A DNA stretch of 9,883 bases from Nitrospirota bacterium (GCA_021787505.1 JAJYLU010000031.1:1-9883); one strand, 5' to 3'. Shown: positions 1 to 7,109, counted from the first letter of the stretch. Notes: generated from the sequence alone by a model not told the origin. A program made the numbers and translations.

Positions 1-237
1 AGTGATCTGGTCCTTCACCGGGCCCCAGACGACACCTTTCGCTCCCGCGTATGCACAGCCCCTGACCGTCATAACGCCGGGCCGCGATTTTGTATTCGCC
101 TTTACCTTGCAGGTACTGCACTGTCCGGTAGGATCATTTGCCGCAAGGTGCCTGGCCCTCTCCTTTTTAGCCTTCTCAGGATATGCATCGAGGACATCCT
201 CTATCATCTTTTGTGTATCTTTAATGATTGTGCTCAT
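1..237 (-). CDS. nifD: Nitrogenase MoFe protein alpha chain, N-terminal part (cut by window edge)
   Basis: Only the first 79 codons are present; the gene runs off the left edge. NifD pairs with NifK to form the MoFe protein that reduces N2 in the cytoplasm, receiving electrons from NifH. The visible part has the usual N-terminal features: a helical segment with [13 protein letters not shown] around residues 20-31, then [19 protein letters not shown] at about 52-70. Cys61 in RGCAYAG corresponds to the first P-cluster ligand (Cys62 in Azotobacter). The segment [12 protein letters not shown] is typical of molybdenum NifD rather than AnfD. The ATG at 235-237 has a strong ribosome site (AAAGGAGG, 242-249) four bases upstream. 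It lies downstream of nifH in the same direction, so it is the second gene of a nifHD(K) operon; nifK would be outside the window. Confidence 0.95.
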   Translation of the reverse strand, partial: MSTIIKDTQKMIEDVLDAYPEKAKKERARHLAANDPTGQCSTCKVKANTKSRPGVMTVRGCAYAGAKGVVWGPVKDQIT

Positions 238-257
238 CGTTCCTCCTTTCGAAAATC

Positions 258-325
258 GGGATTGGGGATTGGGGCTTAGGGGTAGGTAAAGATTCAACTA
301 ATCCCTAACCCCTGATCGCTAATCC
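258..325. repeat. Hairpin of inverted heptanucleotide repeats between nifH and nifD
   Basis: The left arm (258-285) consists of four consecutive 7-nt units beginning with GGG: GGGATTG twice, then GGGCTTA and GGGGTAG. The right arm (298-325) consists of four 7-nt units beginning with CT, such as CTAATCC and CTAACCC. The arms are imperfectly complementary around a 12-nt loop (286-297). In the nif transcript this would fold into a long imperfect stem just before the nifD ribosome site. Stem-loops between nifH and nifD that lower nifDK relative to nifH are reported in several diazotrophs. The heptamer make-up recalls the short tandemly repeated (STRR) heptamers of filamentous cyanobacteria. The role here is inferred. 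Confidence 0.7.
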
Positions 326-331
326 ATGCCG

Positions 332-1267
<936 letters not shown>

Positions 1268-1289
1268 TTAAAACCGTTTGTAACGTTAT

Positions 1290-1305
1290 TGTTACATGAA
1301 TAACA
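1290..1305. promoter_or_regulatory. NifA upstream activator site
   Basis: TGT-N10-ACA, the NifA binding consensus, including the internal T of TGT-N4-T-N5-ACA. It is centred about 95-100 bp upstream of the predicted nifH start, within the usual -80 to -150 range. It forms the core of a perfect inverted repeat, ATTGTTA-N6-TAACAAT (1288-1307). Two further palindromes overlap or abut it: TGTAAC-N6-GTTACA at 1279-1296 and ACAATATTGT at 1303-1312. Confidence 0.8.
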
Positions 1306-1380
1306 ATATTGTCATATTATCTTCAAACCGATATCCGGGAATGAGGCACGGTTGAGGTCGGTTACGGTGATCACAACTAA

Positions 1381-1409
1381 TTGACAAAATGTGATCGACG
1401 TTTTATAGT
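1381..1409 (+). promoter_or_regulatory. Sigma-70 promoter of kimA
   Basis: TTGACA (1381-1386), a 17-bp spacer and TATAGT (1404-1409): a perfect -35 and a one-mismatch -10. The predicted start is near 1416, just before the c-di-AMP aptamer, so nearly the whole 300-nt leader is devoted to the riboswitch. A 7-bp inverted repeat (GATCACA at 1369-1375, TGTGATC at 1390-1396) brackets the -35 box and could be an operator. Confidence 0.85.
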
Positions 1410-1424
1410 GAGTCATAACTTGTA

Positions 1425-1543
1425 GCCTAAATCCGCCACAGGCGGATGCGGGGGAACCGATAATAGGGGCGTATTTCCGAAGGCCGACAGGCCTCCAGGA
1501 TAGGGCACTTCCAGGCCCGAGCCCGTCAGCTAACCTCGCAGGC
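1425..1543 (+). promoter_or_regulatory. c-di-AMP riboswitch (ydaO/yuaA aptamer)
   Basis: The conserved blocks of the ydaO/yuaA RNA are present in order. They are a P1 5' strand GCCT (1425-1428), a 7-bp P2 hairpin (1431-1447), CGGGGGAACC (1449-1458), GGGG (1466-1469) followed by CGTATTTCC, and a GGCC/GGCC hairpin (about 1482-1495). GTCAGCTAACCTCG (1525-1538), the most diagnostic segment, comes next, then AGGC closing P1 (1540-1543). The downstream gene is a KimA potassium importer, the founding target of this class in Bacillus subtilis (ydaO is kimA). Family knowledge: c-di-AMP binding shuts expression off by termination, which limits K+ uptake when c-di-AMP is high. Confidence 0.92.
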
Positions 1544-1569
1544 ATTTGGAAGGGCAATGGACATGGATC

Positions 1570-1596
1570 AAACCCGCGGCATTGCAGGCGGTTTTT
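1570..1596 (+). terminator. Candidate intrinsic terminator of the c-di-AMP riboswitch
   Basis: AAA(C)CCGC at 1570-1577 pairs with GCGGTTT at 1588-1594 around a 10-nt loop and runs into five T residues (1592-1596). It lies 27 nt after the aptamer and well before the kimA start, as expected for an expression platform. A competing helix is possible: GCAATG (1554-1559) can pair with CATTGC (1580-1585), which is the terminator loop. The stem is short, so this is moderate evidence. Confidence 0.6.
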
Positions 1597-1618
1597 CCCT
1601 CCGTTTAGCCCCCCGTAT

Positions 1619-1647
1619 AAGAGAAAGCAGCACATAGTCTTTCTCTT
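1619..1647 (+). other. 9-bp hairpin in the kimA leader
   Basis: AAGAGAAAG (1619-1627) and CTTTCTCTT (1639-1647) are exact inverted repeats around an 11-nt loop. No T run follows, so it is not an ordinary terminator. It lies between the riboswitch terminator and the kimA ribosome site. Its function is unknown; mRNA stability or a second control element are possibilities. Confidence 0.5.
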
Positions 1648-1713
1648 GAAGTGCGCTATAAATGTAATACACTTTAATTACCCGTGCGGTAAAGATTAAG
1701 GACGGAGCGATCA

Positions 1714-3522
1714 ATGTCTATAAAAAGTTTTCTGATAGGGAGTCCGATCGAGACGATCAGGGAACAGCACGAACGGCTGAACAAGATGGCGGGGTTGGCC
1801 GTGTTCTCATCCGACGCGCTTTCCTCCGTCGCTTACGGTCCGGAGGAAATTCTTCTCGCCCTTATGTTGGGCGGCACCGCCCTTCTGCATTTTTCCGTGC
1901 CGATTGCAATCGGCATAGTCGCTCTTATCGCCATCGTCGCAACATCATATTTCCAGACGATCCATGCCTATCCTTCGGGGGGCGGGGCCTATATCGTCGC
2001 CAAGGAAAACCTCGGGACATATCCGGGATTGGTCGCCGGCTCGGCGCTTCTGATCGATTATGTCTTAACCGTGGCGGTCAGTATTTCATCCGGCATCGCG
2101 GCACTCACCTCTGCATTCCCGGCGACCCGCGCCCACACAGTCACGATGTGCCTCATCGCCATTGTCCTGATCATGCTTATAAACCTAAGAGGGGTGAGGG
2201 AGTCGGGCACGATCTTCTCGATCCCTGTGTATATCTTCATCGGCGGCATCCTCCTGCTGATCGCCGCCTCGTCTGTAAAGTATCTCTCCCTCCCACGTCC
2301 GTACTTCGAGCATATGCATGAGGCAGGGGCCGGCATCTTTCCGCTCTTCATTATCCTGCGGGCCTTTGCCTCGGGTTGTGCAACGCTGACGGGAATCGAG
2401 GCGGTATCGAACGGCGTCAGGGCCTTCCGGGCGCCCGAGGCAAGGAATGCGGGCATAACACTAACCTGGATGGCGGTCATTCTCGGGGTGATGACTATAG
2501 GAATCGCCTTTTTCGCGGATCATTTTCACATCCTGCCCAACAGCAGCGAGACAGTGCTCTCGCAGCTTACCAGGACGGTCTTCTCGAAGGGGGCCATCTA
2601 TTATACGATCCAGTTCTCCACCACCCTCATACTCATCCTCGCCGCGAACACCTCTTTTGCCGACTTCCCGCGGCTCTCCTCGATCATGTCGCTGGACCGC
2701 TTTCTGCCGCGGCAGTTGAGTAACAGGGGCGACAAACTCGTCTTCTCAAACGGCATCCTGATTCTGGGATTTCTTTCCATCTTCCTGATCGTCGTATTCA
2801 GGGGAGATACGCATGCACTCATCCCTCTTTACGCCGTCGGCGTCTTTACCGCCTTCACCCTTTCCCAGGCCGGAATGGTAAGACACTGGCTCGCCAAGAA
2901 AGAAAGAGGCTGGATTAAGGGCATTGTCATAAACGGGATTGGAACGGTGACGACGGCGGTAGTCCTGCTGATCATCGCAGTCGAAAAATTCACTCACGGC
3001 GCCTGGATAGTCCTCATCGCCATCCCGGGGCTCGTATATCTGACGACGAGGATACACGCGCACTATCTTTCAGTAGCGGACCAACTCACTGTCTGCCTCG
3101 ATAAAGCGGGCACATTTAAACACCACGCTGTCATCATACCCATTTCCGGCATACAGATGGCCGTGCTCAATGCGATCAAGTACGGAAAGGCGCTGTCGGA
3201 CGATGTCGCGGCTGTCTATGTATGTCTCGATCCTGTGGAGACGGAGAAGGTCAAGGCGAAATGGGACCAGCATTGCATGGGTGTACCTCTTGTGATACTG
3301 GAATCGCCTTACCGCTCCATTATAGAGCCTCTTCTCGATTATCTTGAGGAAGTCCGGGGGGAATATCCTGACGGCGTGATCACGGTCGTGCTTCCGGAAT
3401 TCGTCCCGAGCAGATGGTGGCACCACCTCCTCCACAACCAGACCGCACTTCTGATCAAAGGCATTCTGCTTTTTAAGAAGGGCGTGGTATCGACGAGCGT
3501 GCCCTACCACCTCGTGAAATAG
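1714..3522 (+). CDS. kimA: KimA-type high-affinity potassium importer (APC superfamily)
   Basis: A 602-residue inner-membrane H+/K+ symporter, close in length to B. subtilis KimA (about 607). N-terminal motifs match along the family: SSDALSSVAYG at 32-42, AYPSGGGAYIVAKENLG at 85-101, LLIDYVLTVAVSIS at 112-125, SGCATLTGIEAVSN at 220-233 and PLYAVGVF at 371-378. Asp34, Tyr41, Asp115, Tyr116 and Tyr373 align with residues I recall as important for transport in KimA (D36, Y43, D117, Y118, Y377). Roughly 12 membrane segments lie in residues 25-445. A soluble C-terminal domain follows (about 450-602, with HHAVIIPISG and PYRSIIEPLLDYL), ending in LPYHLVK-like VPYHLVK. ATG with GGAG six bases upstream. 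Control by the upstream c-di-AMP riboswitch supports the K+ role. Confidence 0.93.
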   Translation: MSIKSFLIGSPIETIREQHERLNKMAGLAVFSSDALSSVAYGPEEILLALMLGGTALLHFSVPIAIGIVALIAIVATSYFQTIHAYPSGGGAYIVAKENLGTYPGLVAGSALLIDYVLTVAVSISSGIAALTSAFPATRAHTVTMCLIAIVLIMLINLRGVRESGTIFSIPVYIFIGGILLLIAASSVKYLSLPRPYFEHMHEAGAGIFPLFIILRAFASGCATLTGIEAVSNGVRAFRAPEARNAGITLTWMAVILGVMTIGIAFFADHFHILPNSSETVLSQLTRTVFSKGAIYYTIQFSTTLILILAANTSFADFPRLSSIMSLDRFLPRQLSNRGDKLVFSNGILILGFLSIFLIVVFRGDTHALIPLYAVGVFTAFTLSQAGMVRHWLAKKERGWIKGIVINGIGTVTTAVVLLIIAVEKFTHGAWIVLIAIPGLVYLTTRIHAHYLSVADQLTVCLDKAGTFKHHAVIIPISGIQMAVLNAIKYGKALSDDVAAVYVCLDPVETEKVKAKWDQHCMGVPLVILESPYRSIIEPLLDYLEEVRGEYPDGVITVVLPEFVPSRWWHHLLHNQTALLIKGILLFKKGVVSTSVPYHLVK

Positions 3523-3528
3523 AGGGGC

Positions 3529-3537
3529 TGTTATAAT
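3529..3537 (+). promoter_or_regulatory. Extended -10 promoter placing transcription start on the next ATG
   Basis: TG-T-TATAAT is a perfect extended -10 element in the 21-bp gap after kimA. Its last T is seven bases before the A of the next gene's ATG, so the predicted +1 is 3544, the start codon itself. No good -35 box is seen, which extended -10 promoters tolerate. No ribosome site lies at a normal distance from that ATG, consistent with a leaderless mRNA. Inference only. Confidence 0.5.
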
Positions 3538-3543
3538 ATCCCT

Positions 3544-4383
3544 ATGAAGGGCCTTAAGTACATCCTCGACAGATTCTATCTGGAGTACGATTTCGCCGGA
3601 CGGATGTCGCATGACCCTGTCAGGTTCCCTCACCGGTACCAGGACCCCCTCGATATCGAAATAGCGGGATTCCTTGCCTCCTCGTTCGCCTATGGCCGGG
3701 TCGGGCTATTTTCGGTTGTGATCGAAAAGATTCTCGGGGTCATGGGGAAAAGCCCTTATGCCTTTATGCTCGGTTTCGATGTGACCGAACACCGTAAATT
3801 GTTTGCAGGCATAAAGTACCGGTTCAACGAACACGACGACGTGCTCTGCCTGCTATATCTACTGCACACGCTGCTTAGGGATTATGCATCCATCGAGAAG
3901 GCCTTCAAATCACATTACCGGGCGGAAAATCGGGACATCGGAAGTGCGCTCGCAGGGCTTATGAATACGTTCCTGCGGACGGACACCTCTCCTGTTTACG
4001 GAAAGGACATGAAACCCTATGGGCTGCGCCAGTTTTTCCCTTCGCCGGAGAACGGCAGCGCCTGCAAGAGGGCGAACCTCTTTCTCCGCTGGATGATCCG
4101 GGACAGGGACATTGATTTCGGGATATGGAACAGCATCCCGAAGAACAAGCTGATCATTCCTCTCGATACACATATCGCGAGGATTTCCCACTGCCTCGGG
4201 CTTACGCACCGCAAGTCCCAGGACTGGAAAATGGCCGTGGAGGTCACCCGGTCGCTTATGAAATTCGATCCCGAAGATCCCCTGAAATATGATTTCGCCC
4301 TCTGCCATCATGGGATTTCGGGGATGTGCAAGGGAAAGAAAGAAACAGAGACCTGCGAAGGATGCGTGTTAAGACAGAGCTGA
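3544..4383 (+). CDS. TIGR02757/DUF2400 family protein, HhH-GPD-like
   Basis: A 279-residue protein with the family signatures DPVRFPHRYQDPLDIEIAGF (24-43), ASSFAYGRV (45-53), KRANLFLRWMIR (175-186), LIIPLDTHIARISHCLGL (203-220) and FDPEDPLKYDFALCHHGI (241-258). The biochemical role is not established. The segment LDTHIARISHCLGL with Asp208 resembles the catalytic VDTHV-x-RV region of endonuclease III/MutY. It is followed by HGISGMC and cysteines 254, 262, 271 and 274, like the Fe-S loop of those enzymes but with different spacing (C-X7-C-X8-C-X2-C). The helix-hairpin-helix itself is not evident. A soluble, possibly DNA-related Fe-S protein is an inference. It starts 21 bp after kimA without a positioned ribosome site. 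Its 3' end converges with murA, 46 bp apart. Confidence 0.88.
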   Translation: MKGLKYILDRFYLEYDFAGRMSHDPVRFPHRYQDPLDIEIAGFLASSFAYGRVGLFSVVIEKILGVMGKSPYAFMLGFDVTEHRKLFAGIKYRFNEHDDVLCLLYLLHTLLRDYASIEKAFKSHYRAENRDIGSALAGLMNTFLRTDTSPVYGKDMKPYGLRQFFPSPENGSACKRANLFLRWMIRDRDIDFGIWNSIPKNKLIIPLDTHIARISHCLGLTHRKSQDWKMAVEVTRSLMKFDPEDPLKYDFALCHHGISGMCKGKKETETCEGCVLRQS

Positions 4384-4429
4384 AATAAAATTGATGCTGC
4401 ACTCAAAAGGCAGACATTCCTTATTACCC

Positions 4430-5683
4430 TTACTCTTTCTCTCTCCGGATGTCCGCACCGAGTTTCAGGAGCTTTTCCTCGATTCGTTCGTAACCGCGGT
4501 CGAGGTGATATATGCGGTGGATCGTCGAAGCGCCTTCGGCCGCAAGGGCCGCGACGATGAGCGAGGCACTCGCCCTCAGGTCAGTGGCCATGAGCGGCGC
4601 CCCCTTGAGTTTCGGGACCCCGCGGACCGTCGCCATCCCGCCTTCTATGATGATGTCGGCCCCCATTCTTCTGAGCTCTGCCACATGCATGAACCTGTTT
4701 TCGAATATGCTCTCAGAGATGACGCTCGTGCTGTCCGCGACACACATCATCGCCATCAACTGGGCCTGCATGTCGGTCGGGAACCCGGGATACGGCATGG
4801 TCTTGGCGTTCACAGACGCCGGCCTCTCCGGTCCGGTCACCTTGACACCGGTCTTGAGTGGGCGGATCTTCATGCCGGTGTCCTTCAGTTTATTGATCAC
4901 TGCGTCGAGATGCTGGAGGTTGCATCTTTTGATCGTGATCTCGCCGCCCGTAATCCCTGCGGCGGCCATGAAGGTACCGGTCTCTATCCTGTCAGGGATG
5001 ACTTCGTGCCTGAGCGGCCTCAGGCGCGAAACCCCCTCTATCTCGATGATGCTCTCCCCCGCGCCGGTGATCCTCGCTCCCATGGACTTCAGCGCATCTG
5101 CAAGGTCCACAACCTCGGGCTCCCGGGCCGCATTCTCGATCACAGTCCTGCCTTCGGCAAGGACAGCCGCCATCATGATGTTCTCGGTGCCGGTCACCGT
5201 CGGGATGTCGAAATTGATCTGCGCGCCCCTCAGTTTCTTCGCCTTTAAGAAGACGTAGCCGGCTTCGAGCTTGATCGAGGCCCCCATCTTCTCGAATCCC
5301 ATAAGATGGAGGTTTATCGGACGCGCACCGATCGCGCAGCCCCCGGGAAGCGAGACCTTTGCCTTCCCGAGTCGCGCAAGGAGCGGGCCGAGCACCAGGA
5401 CCGATGCCCGCATGGTGCTGACAAGCTCGTACGGAGCTTCGTAATTCTTCACCTTGCTGCAGTCGAGCAGGGCGGTATTGTTTTCCAGGTGGAATCCGGC
5501 GCCGAGATTGGCTATAAGCCTTCCCATGGTCGATACGTCCCTCAAATGCGGCACGTTGCCGATCCGGTGTTCTCCCGGCGCGAGGAGCGACGCCGCCATG
5601 ACCGGCAGCGCGGCGTTCTTCGAGCCCCCGATATCGACCGTTCCTTTCAGCCTTTTTCCGCCCGTGATGACAAGCTTATCCAA
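4430..5683 (-). CDS. murA: UDP-N-acetylglucosamine 1-carboxyvinyltransferase
   Basis: A 417-residue cytoplasmic enzyme that transfers enolpyruvate from PEP to UDP-GlcNAc, the first committed step of peptidoglycan synthesis. It has Lys22-Asn23 in GGSKNAALP (substrate contact). Cys116 in LPGGCAIGARPI is the fosfomycin-sensitive catalytic cysteine, and Asp304 in YPGFPTDMQAQ is the general base. DRIETGTFM (231-239) and the C-terminal HLDRGYERIEEKLLKLGADI are standard. The length is normal. The start is TTG (5681-5683) with GGAG seven bases upstream, giving the usual MDKLVITGG beginning. Upstream, TACAAT on the minus strand (5715-5710) may be a weak -10 box for an own promoter. In many bacteria murA follows prmC directly; here it is separated by about 2.5 kb of opposite-strand genes. 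Confidence 0.97.
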   Translation of the reverse strand: MDKLVITGGKRLKGTVDIGGSKNAALPVMAASLLAPGEHRIGNVPHLRDVSTMGRLIANLGAGFHLENNTALLDCSKVKNYEAPYELVSTMRASVLVLGPLLARLGKAKVSLPGGCAIGARPINLHLMGFEKMGASIKLEAGYVFLKAKKLRGAQINFDIPTVTGTENIMMAAVLAEGRTVIENAAREPEVVDLADALKSMGARITGAGESIIEIEGVSRLRPLRHEVIPDRIETGTFMAAAGITGGEITIKRCNLQHLDAVINKLKDTGMKIRPLKTGVKVTGPERPASVNAKTMPYPGFPTDMQAQLMAMMCVADSTSVISESIFENRFMHVAELRRMGADIIIEGGMATVRGVPKLKGAPLMATDLRASASLIVAALAAEGASTIHRIYHLDRGYERIEEKLLKLGADIRREKE

Positions 5684-5854
5684 CTGATCTCTCCAACAAG
5701 TTTTCTGTTATTGTACCCGAAACGATACTATTTATTACACACATGCGCGGTGGTGATTGAGACTGCGAAACGACCTCCGTCCCGTCCATAAATTGCCGAC
5801 CGGCGGCGCTCTGCGGTCGCCACGCACTCACCTTATATGGTATATTTAAAAAGG

Positions 5855-6013
5855 ATGAGAGAATTCATCGTCTATCAGGACAACGACGGGCAATGGGTAG
5901 CGGAATGTCAGGAGATGCCGGGCTACCGGGCAAAAGCCGGGGCGAAGGAAGAAGCCATCGAGAAGATGAAAGCCGCCCTTCTCGTCTTTTTCCCGTGTAA
6001 ATGTGAAGACTGA
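5855..6013 (+). CDS. HicB-like small antitoxin-fold protein, no HicA partner
   Basis: The 52-residue product begins MREFIVYQDNDGQWVAEC, the typical first strand of single-domain HicB-like proteins. EMPGYRAKAGAKEEAIEKMKAAL follows, corresponding to the PGC-x-SQG and KEEA-helix of the family. It ends with an unusual Cys-x-Cys tail (PCKCED). No DNA-binding domain is present. An in-frame ATG at 5837 would add six residues (MVYLKR). The start at 5855 is preferred because the family begins at MREF, and because TGGTATATT (5838-5846), an extended -10 sequence, would start transcription near 5853. Neither ATG has a spaced ribosome site. No HicA-like gene is visible nearby, so a working toxin-antitoxin pair is unlikely. 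It may be an orphan regulator or a solitary fold. Confidence 0.7.
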   Translation: MREFIVYQDNDGQWVAECQEMPGYRAKAGAKEEAIEKMKAALLVFFPCKCED

Positions 6014-6031
6014 ACCGGCAGCAGCTCGCGA

Positions 6032-6059
6032 TTGACATTTCCTATGAAACCATTATGCT
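6032..6059 (+). promoter_or_regulatory. Possible sigma-70 promoter of the secreted Gln-rich protein gene
   Basis: TTGACA (6032-6037), a 16-bp spacer and TATGCT (6054-6059). The -35 is perfect and the -10 weak. The predicted start near 6066 would leave a very short leader that still contains GGAG (6068-6071). Plausible but unproven. Confidence 0.35.
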
Positions 6060-6079
6060 TTATTAAAGGAGACGACAAA

Positions 6080-6904
6080 ATGAAAAAGTTACTTTTTGGG
6101 ACAATCCTTTTGGCGTTGGCGATTGCCGTTCCTATTCCAACTATGGCGGGAGTGGATATAAGTATTGGAATTTCTCTGCCGCCACCCGTCGTATTTCAGG
6201 CACCTCCGGATGTGATAGTGTTGCCTGATACGCCCGATGTGTACGTTGTTCCCGGTATAGATATAGACCTGTTTTTCTGGAACGGTTGGTGGTGGCGACT
6301 ATGGGAAGGCCGTTGGTACCACTCACATTATTATGACCGTGGGTGGACTTATTATAACGCCGTGCCAAGTTTTTATTTTGATGTGGAGCCGGGGTGGAGA
6401 AGATACTACAGAGACCATGACTGGGACGGACGCCGGTGGAACTATGAACAGATTCCCTACTCACAACTTCGCCGGAACTGGAGGAAGTGGCATAATGATC
6501 GACACTGGGAAAGGCAGGGATACTGGGGCGTGCAAGGCTATCGGCCGCGGCCGCAACAGCAGAGACTGGAACTAAGGCATCAAAGGCAACAGCAATATCA
6601 GCAGAGGCCTGAGGTCCAGCGTCATCAGCAACAGATGCGGGAACGGCAAAGACAACCTCAGGTTCGACAGCCTAAAGGCCAACAACAAAGACAATACCAA
6701 CAAAGGCAACCCCAGGTTCGGCAACCTCAAGTTCAACAACAGAGGCAATACCAACAAAGACAGCCCCAGGTTCGTCGGCCTCAGAGACAACAGCAACCCC
6801 AACAGCAGCGTTCTCAACCCCGGGGCCAGCAACAGCAAAAGGAATCTCAACACCAAAAGTCTCAAGGAAGACCGGAACAAAGAGATGAAGAACGCGGACG
6901 TTAA
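6080..6904 (+). CDS. Secreted Trp/Tyr-rich protein with Gln/Arg-rich repeat tail
   Basis: A 274-residue protein of unknown function. A Sec signal peptide (MKKLLFGTILLALAIAVPIPTMA, cleavage near residue 23) is followed by VDISIGISLPPPVVFQAPPDVIVLP. A compact aromatic segment comes next (about 64-150), with FFWNGWWWRLWEGRWY, WTYYNAVPSFYF, PGWRRYYRDHDWDGRRWNYE and WRKWHNDRHWERQGYWG. I recognise this as a widespread hypothetical type in metal-reducing and sulfate-reducing bacteria, but no function is known to me. Residues 157-274 are low-complexity Gln/Arg/Pro with three 18-residue repeats; the tail is strongly basic. The ATG at 6080 is chosen for its AAAGGAG site (6065-6071) and signal peptide; a start at 6032 would spoil the signal. 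The product is probably periplasmic or outer-surface. The tail could bind polyanions such as nucleic acid, polysaccharide or peptidoglycan (inference). Confidence 0.85.
   Translation: MKKLLFGTILLALAIAVPIPTMAGVDISIGISLPPPVVFQAPPDVIVLPDTPDVYVVPGIDIDLFFWNGWWWRLWEGRWYHSHYYDRGWTYYNAVPSFYFDVEPGWRRYYRDHDWDGRRWNYEQIPYSQLRRNWRKWHNDRHWERQGYWGVQGYRPRPQQQRLELRHQRQQQYQQRPEVQRHQQQMRERQRQPQVRQPKGQQQRQYQQRQPQVRQPQVQQQRQYQQRQPQVRRPQRQQQPQQQRSQPRGQQQQKESQHQKSQGRPEQRDEERGR
6626..6787 (+). repeat. Three tandem 54-nt repeats within the Gln-rich tail
   Basis: Units at 6626-6679, 6680-6733 and 6734-6787 each encode 18 residues of the form QQQRQYQQRQPQVRQPxx (protein residues 183-236). The second and third are almost identical at the protein level and close at DNA level; the first is more diverged. 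Such in-frame repeats can change copy number by slippage or recombination. Confidence 0.8.
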
Positions 6905-7109
6905 GAAGATGGACTAAACATCAGGGAAAGGTCATAGCCTCCTTACTGCGGCCCCAAAATATGGCCCCGGCATCAGCTTGGGCCTCACGCAGAAGCGGAG
7001 ATAGACCCGGGATGCATTAGCCGTCTTGCTCATCTGCCACCTGGACTGAGCGGGGATTTAAACCTCTGGAGGAAAAGCTAAATGCCGCCTATGGATATTC
7101 CCGGCTGAC

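Noticed and set aside
1312..1635. 107-codon minus-strand open frame opposite the kimA leader
   Set aside because: It lies entirely across the kimA promoter, c-di-AMP aptamer and terminator; the protein has no family features and no ribosome site.
4384..4429. Terminator between the DUF2400 gene and murA
   Set aside because: Only a 4-bp CTGC/GCAG stem with a T-rich stretch on the minus side; too weak to call.
4391..5258. Long plus-strand open frames opposite murA
   Set aside because: Antisense shadows of a GC-rich real gene; compositions are Arg/His- or Ser/Met-rich without domains.
5684..5836. HicA toxin gene upstream of the HicB-like gene
   Set aside because: No frame with HicA features (GSHH-type motif) is present; the stretch shows only a small GC-rich hairpin around CGACCG/CGGTCG.
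6572..6880. Leucine-rich minus-strand frame (MFRSSLRLLVLRFLLLLLAP...)
   Set aside because: Antisense of the CAA/CAG-rich repeat tail, which reads as Leu codons; not a membrane protein.
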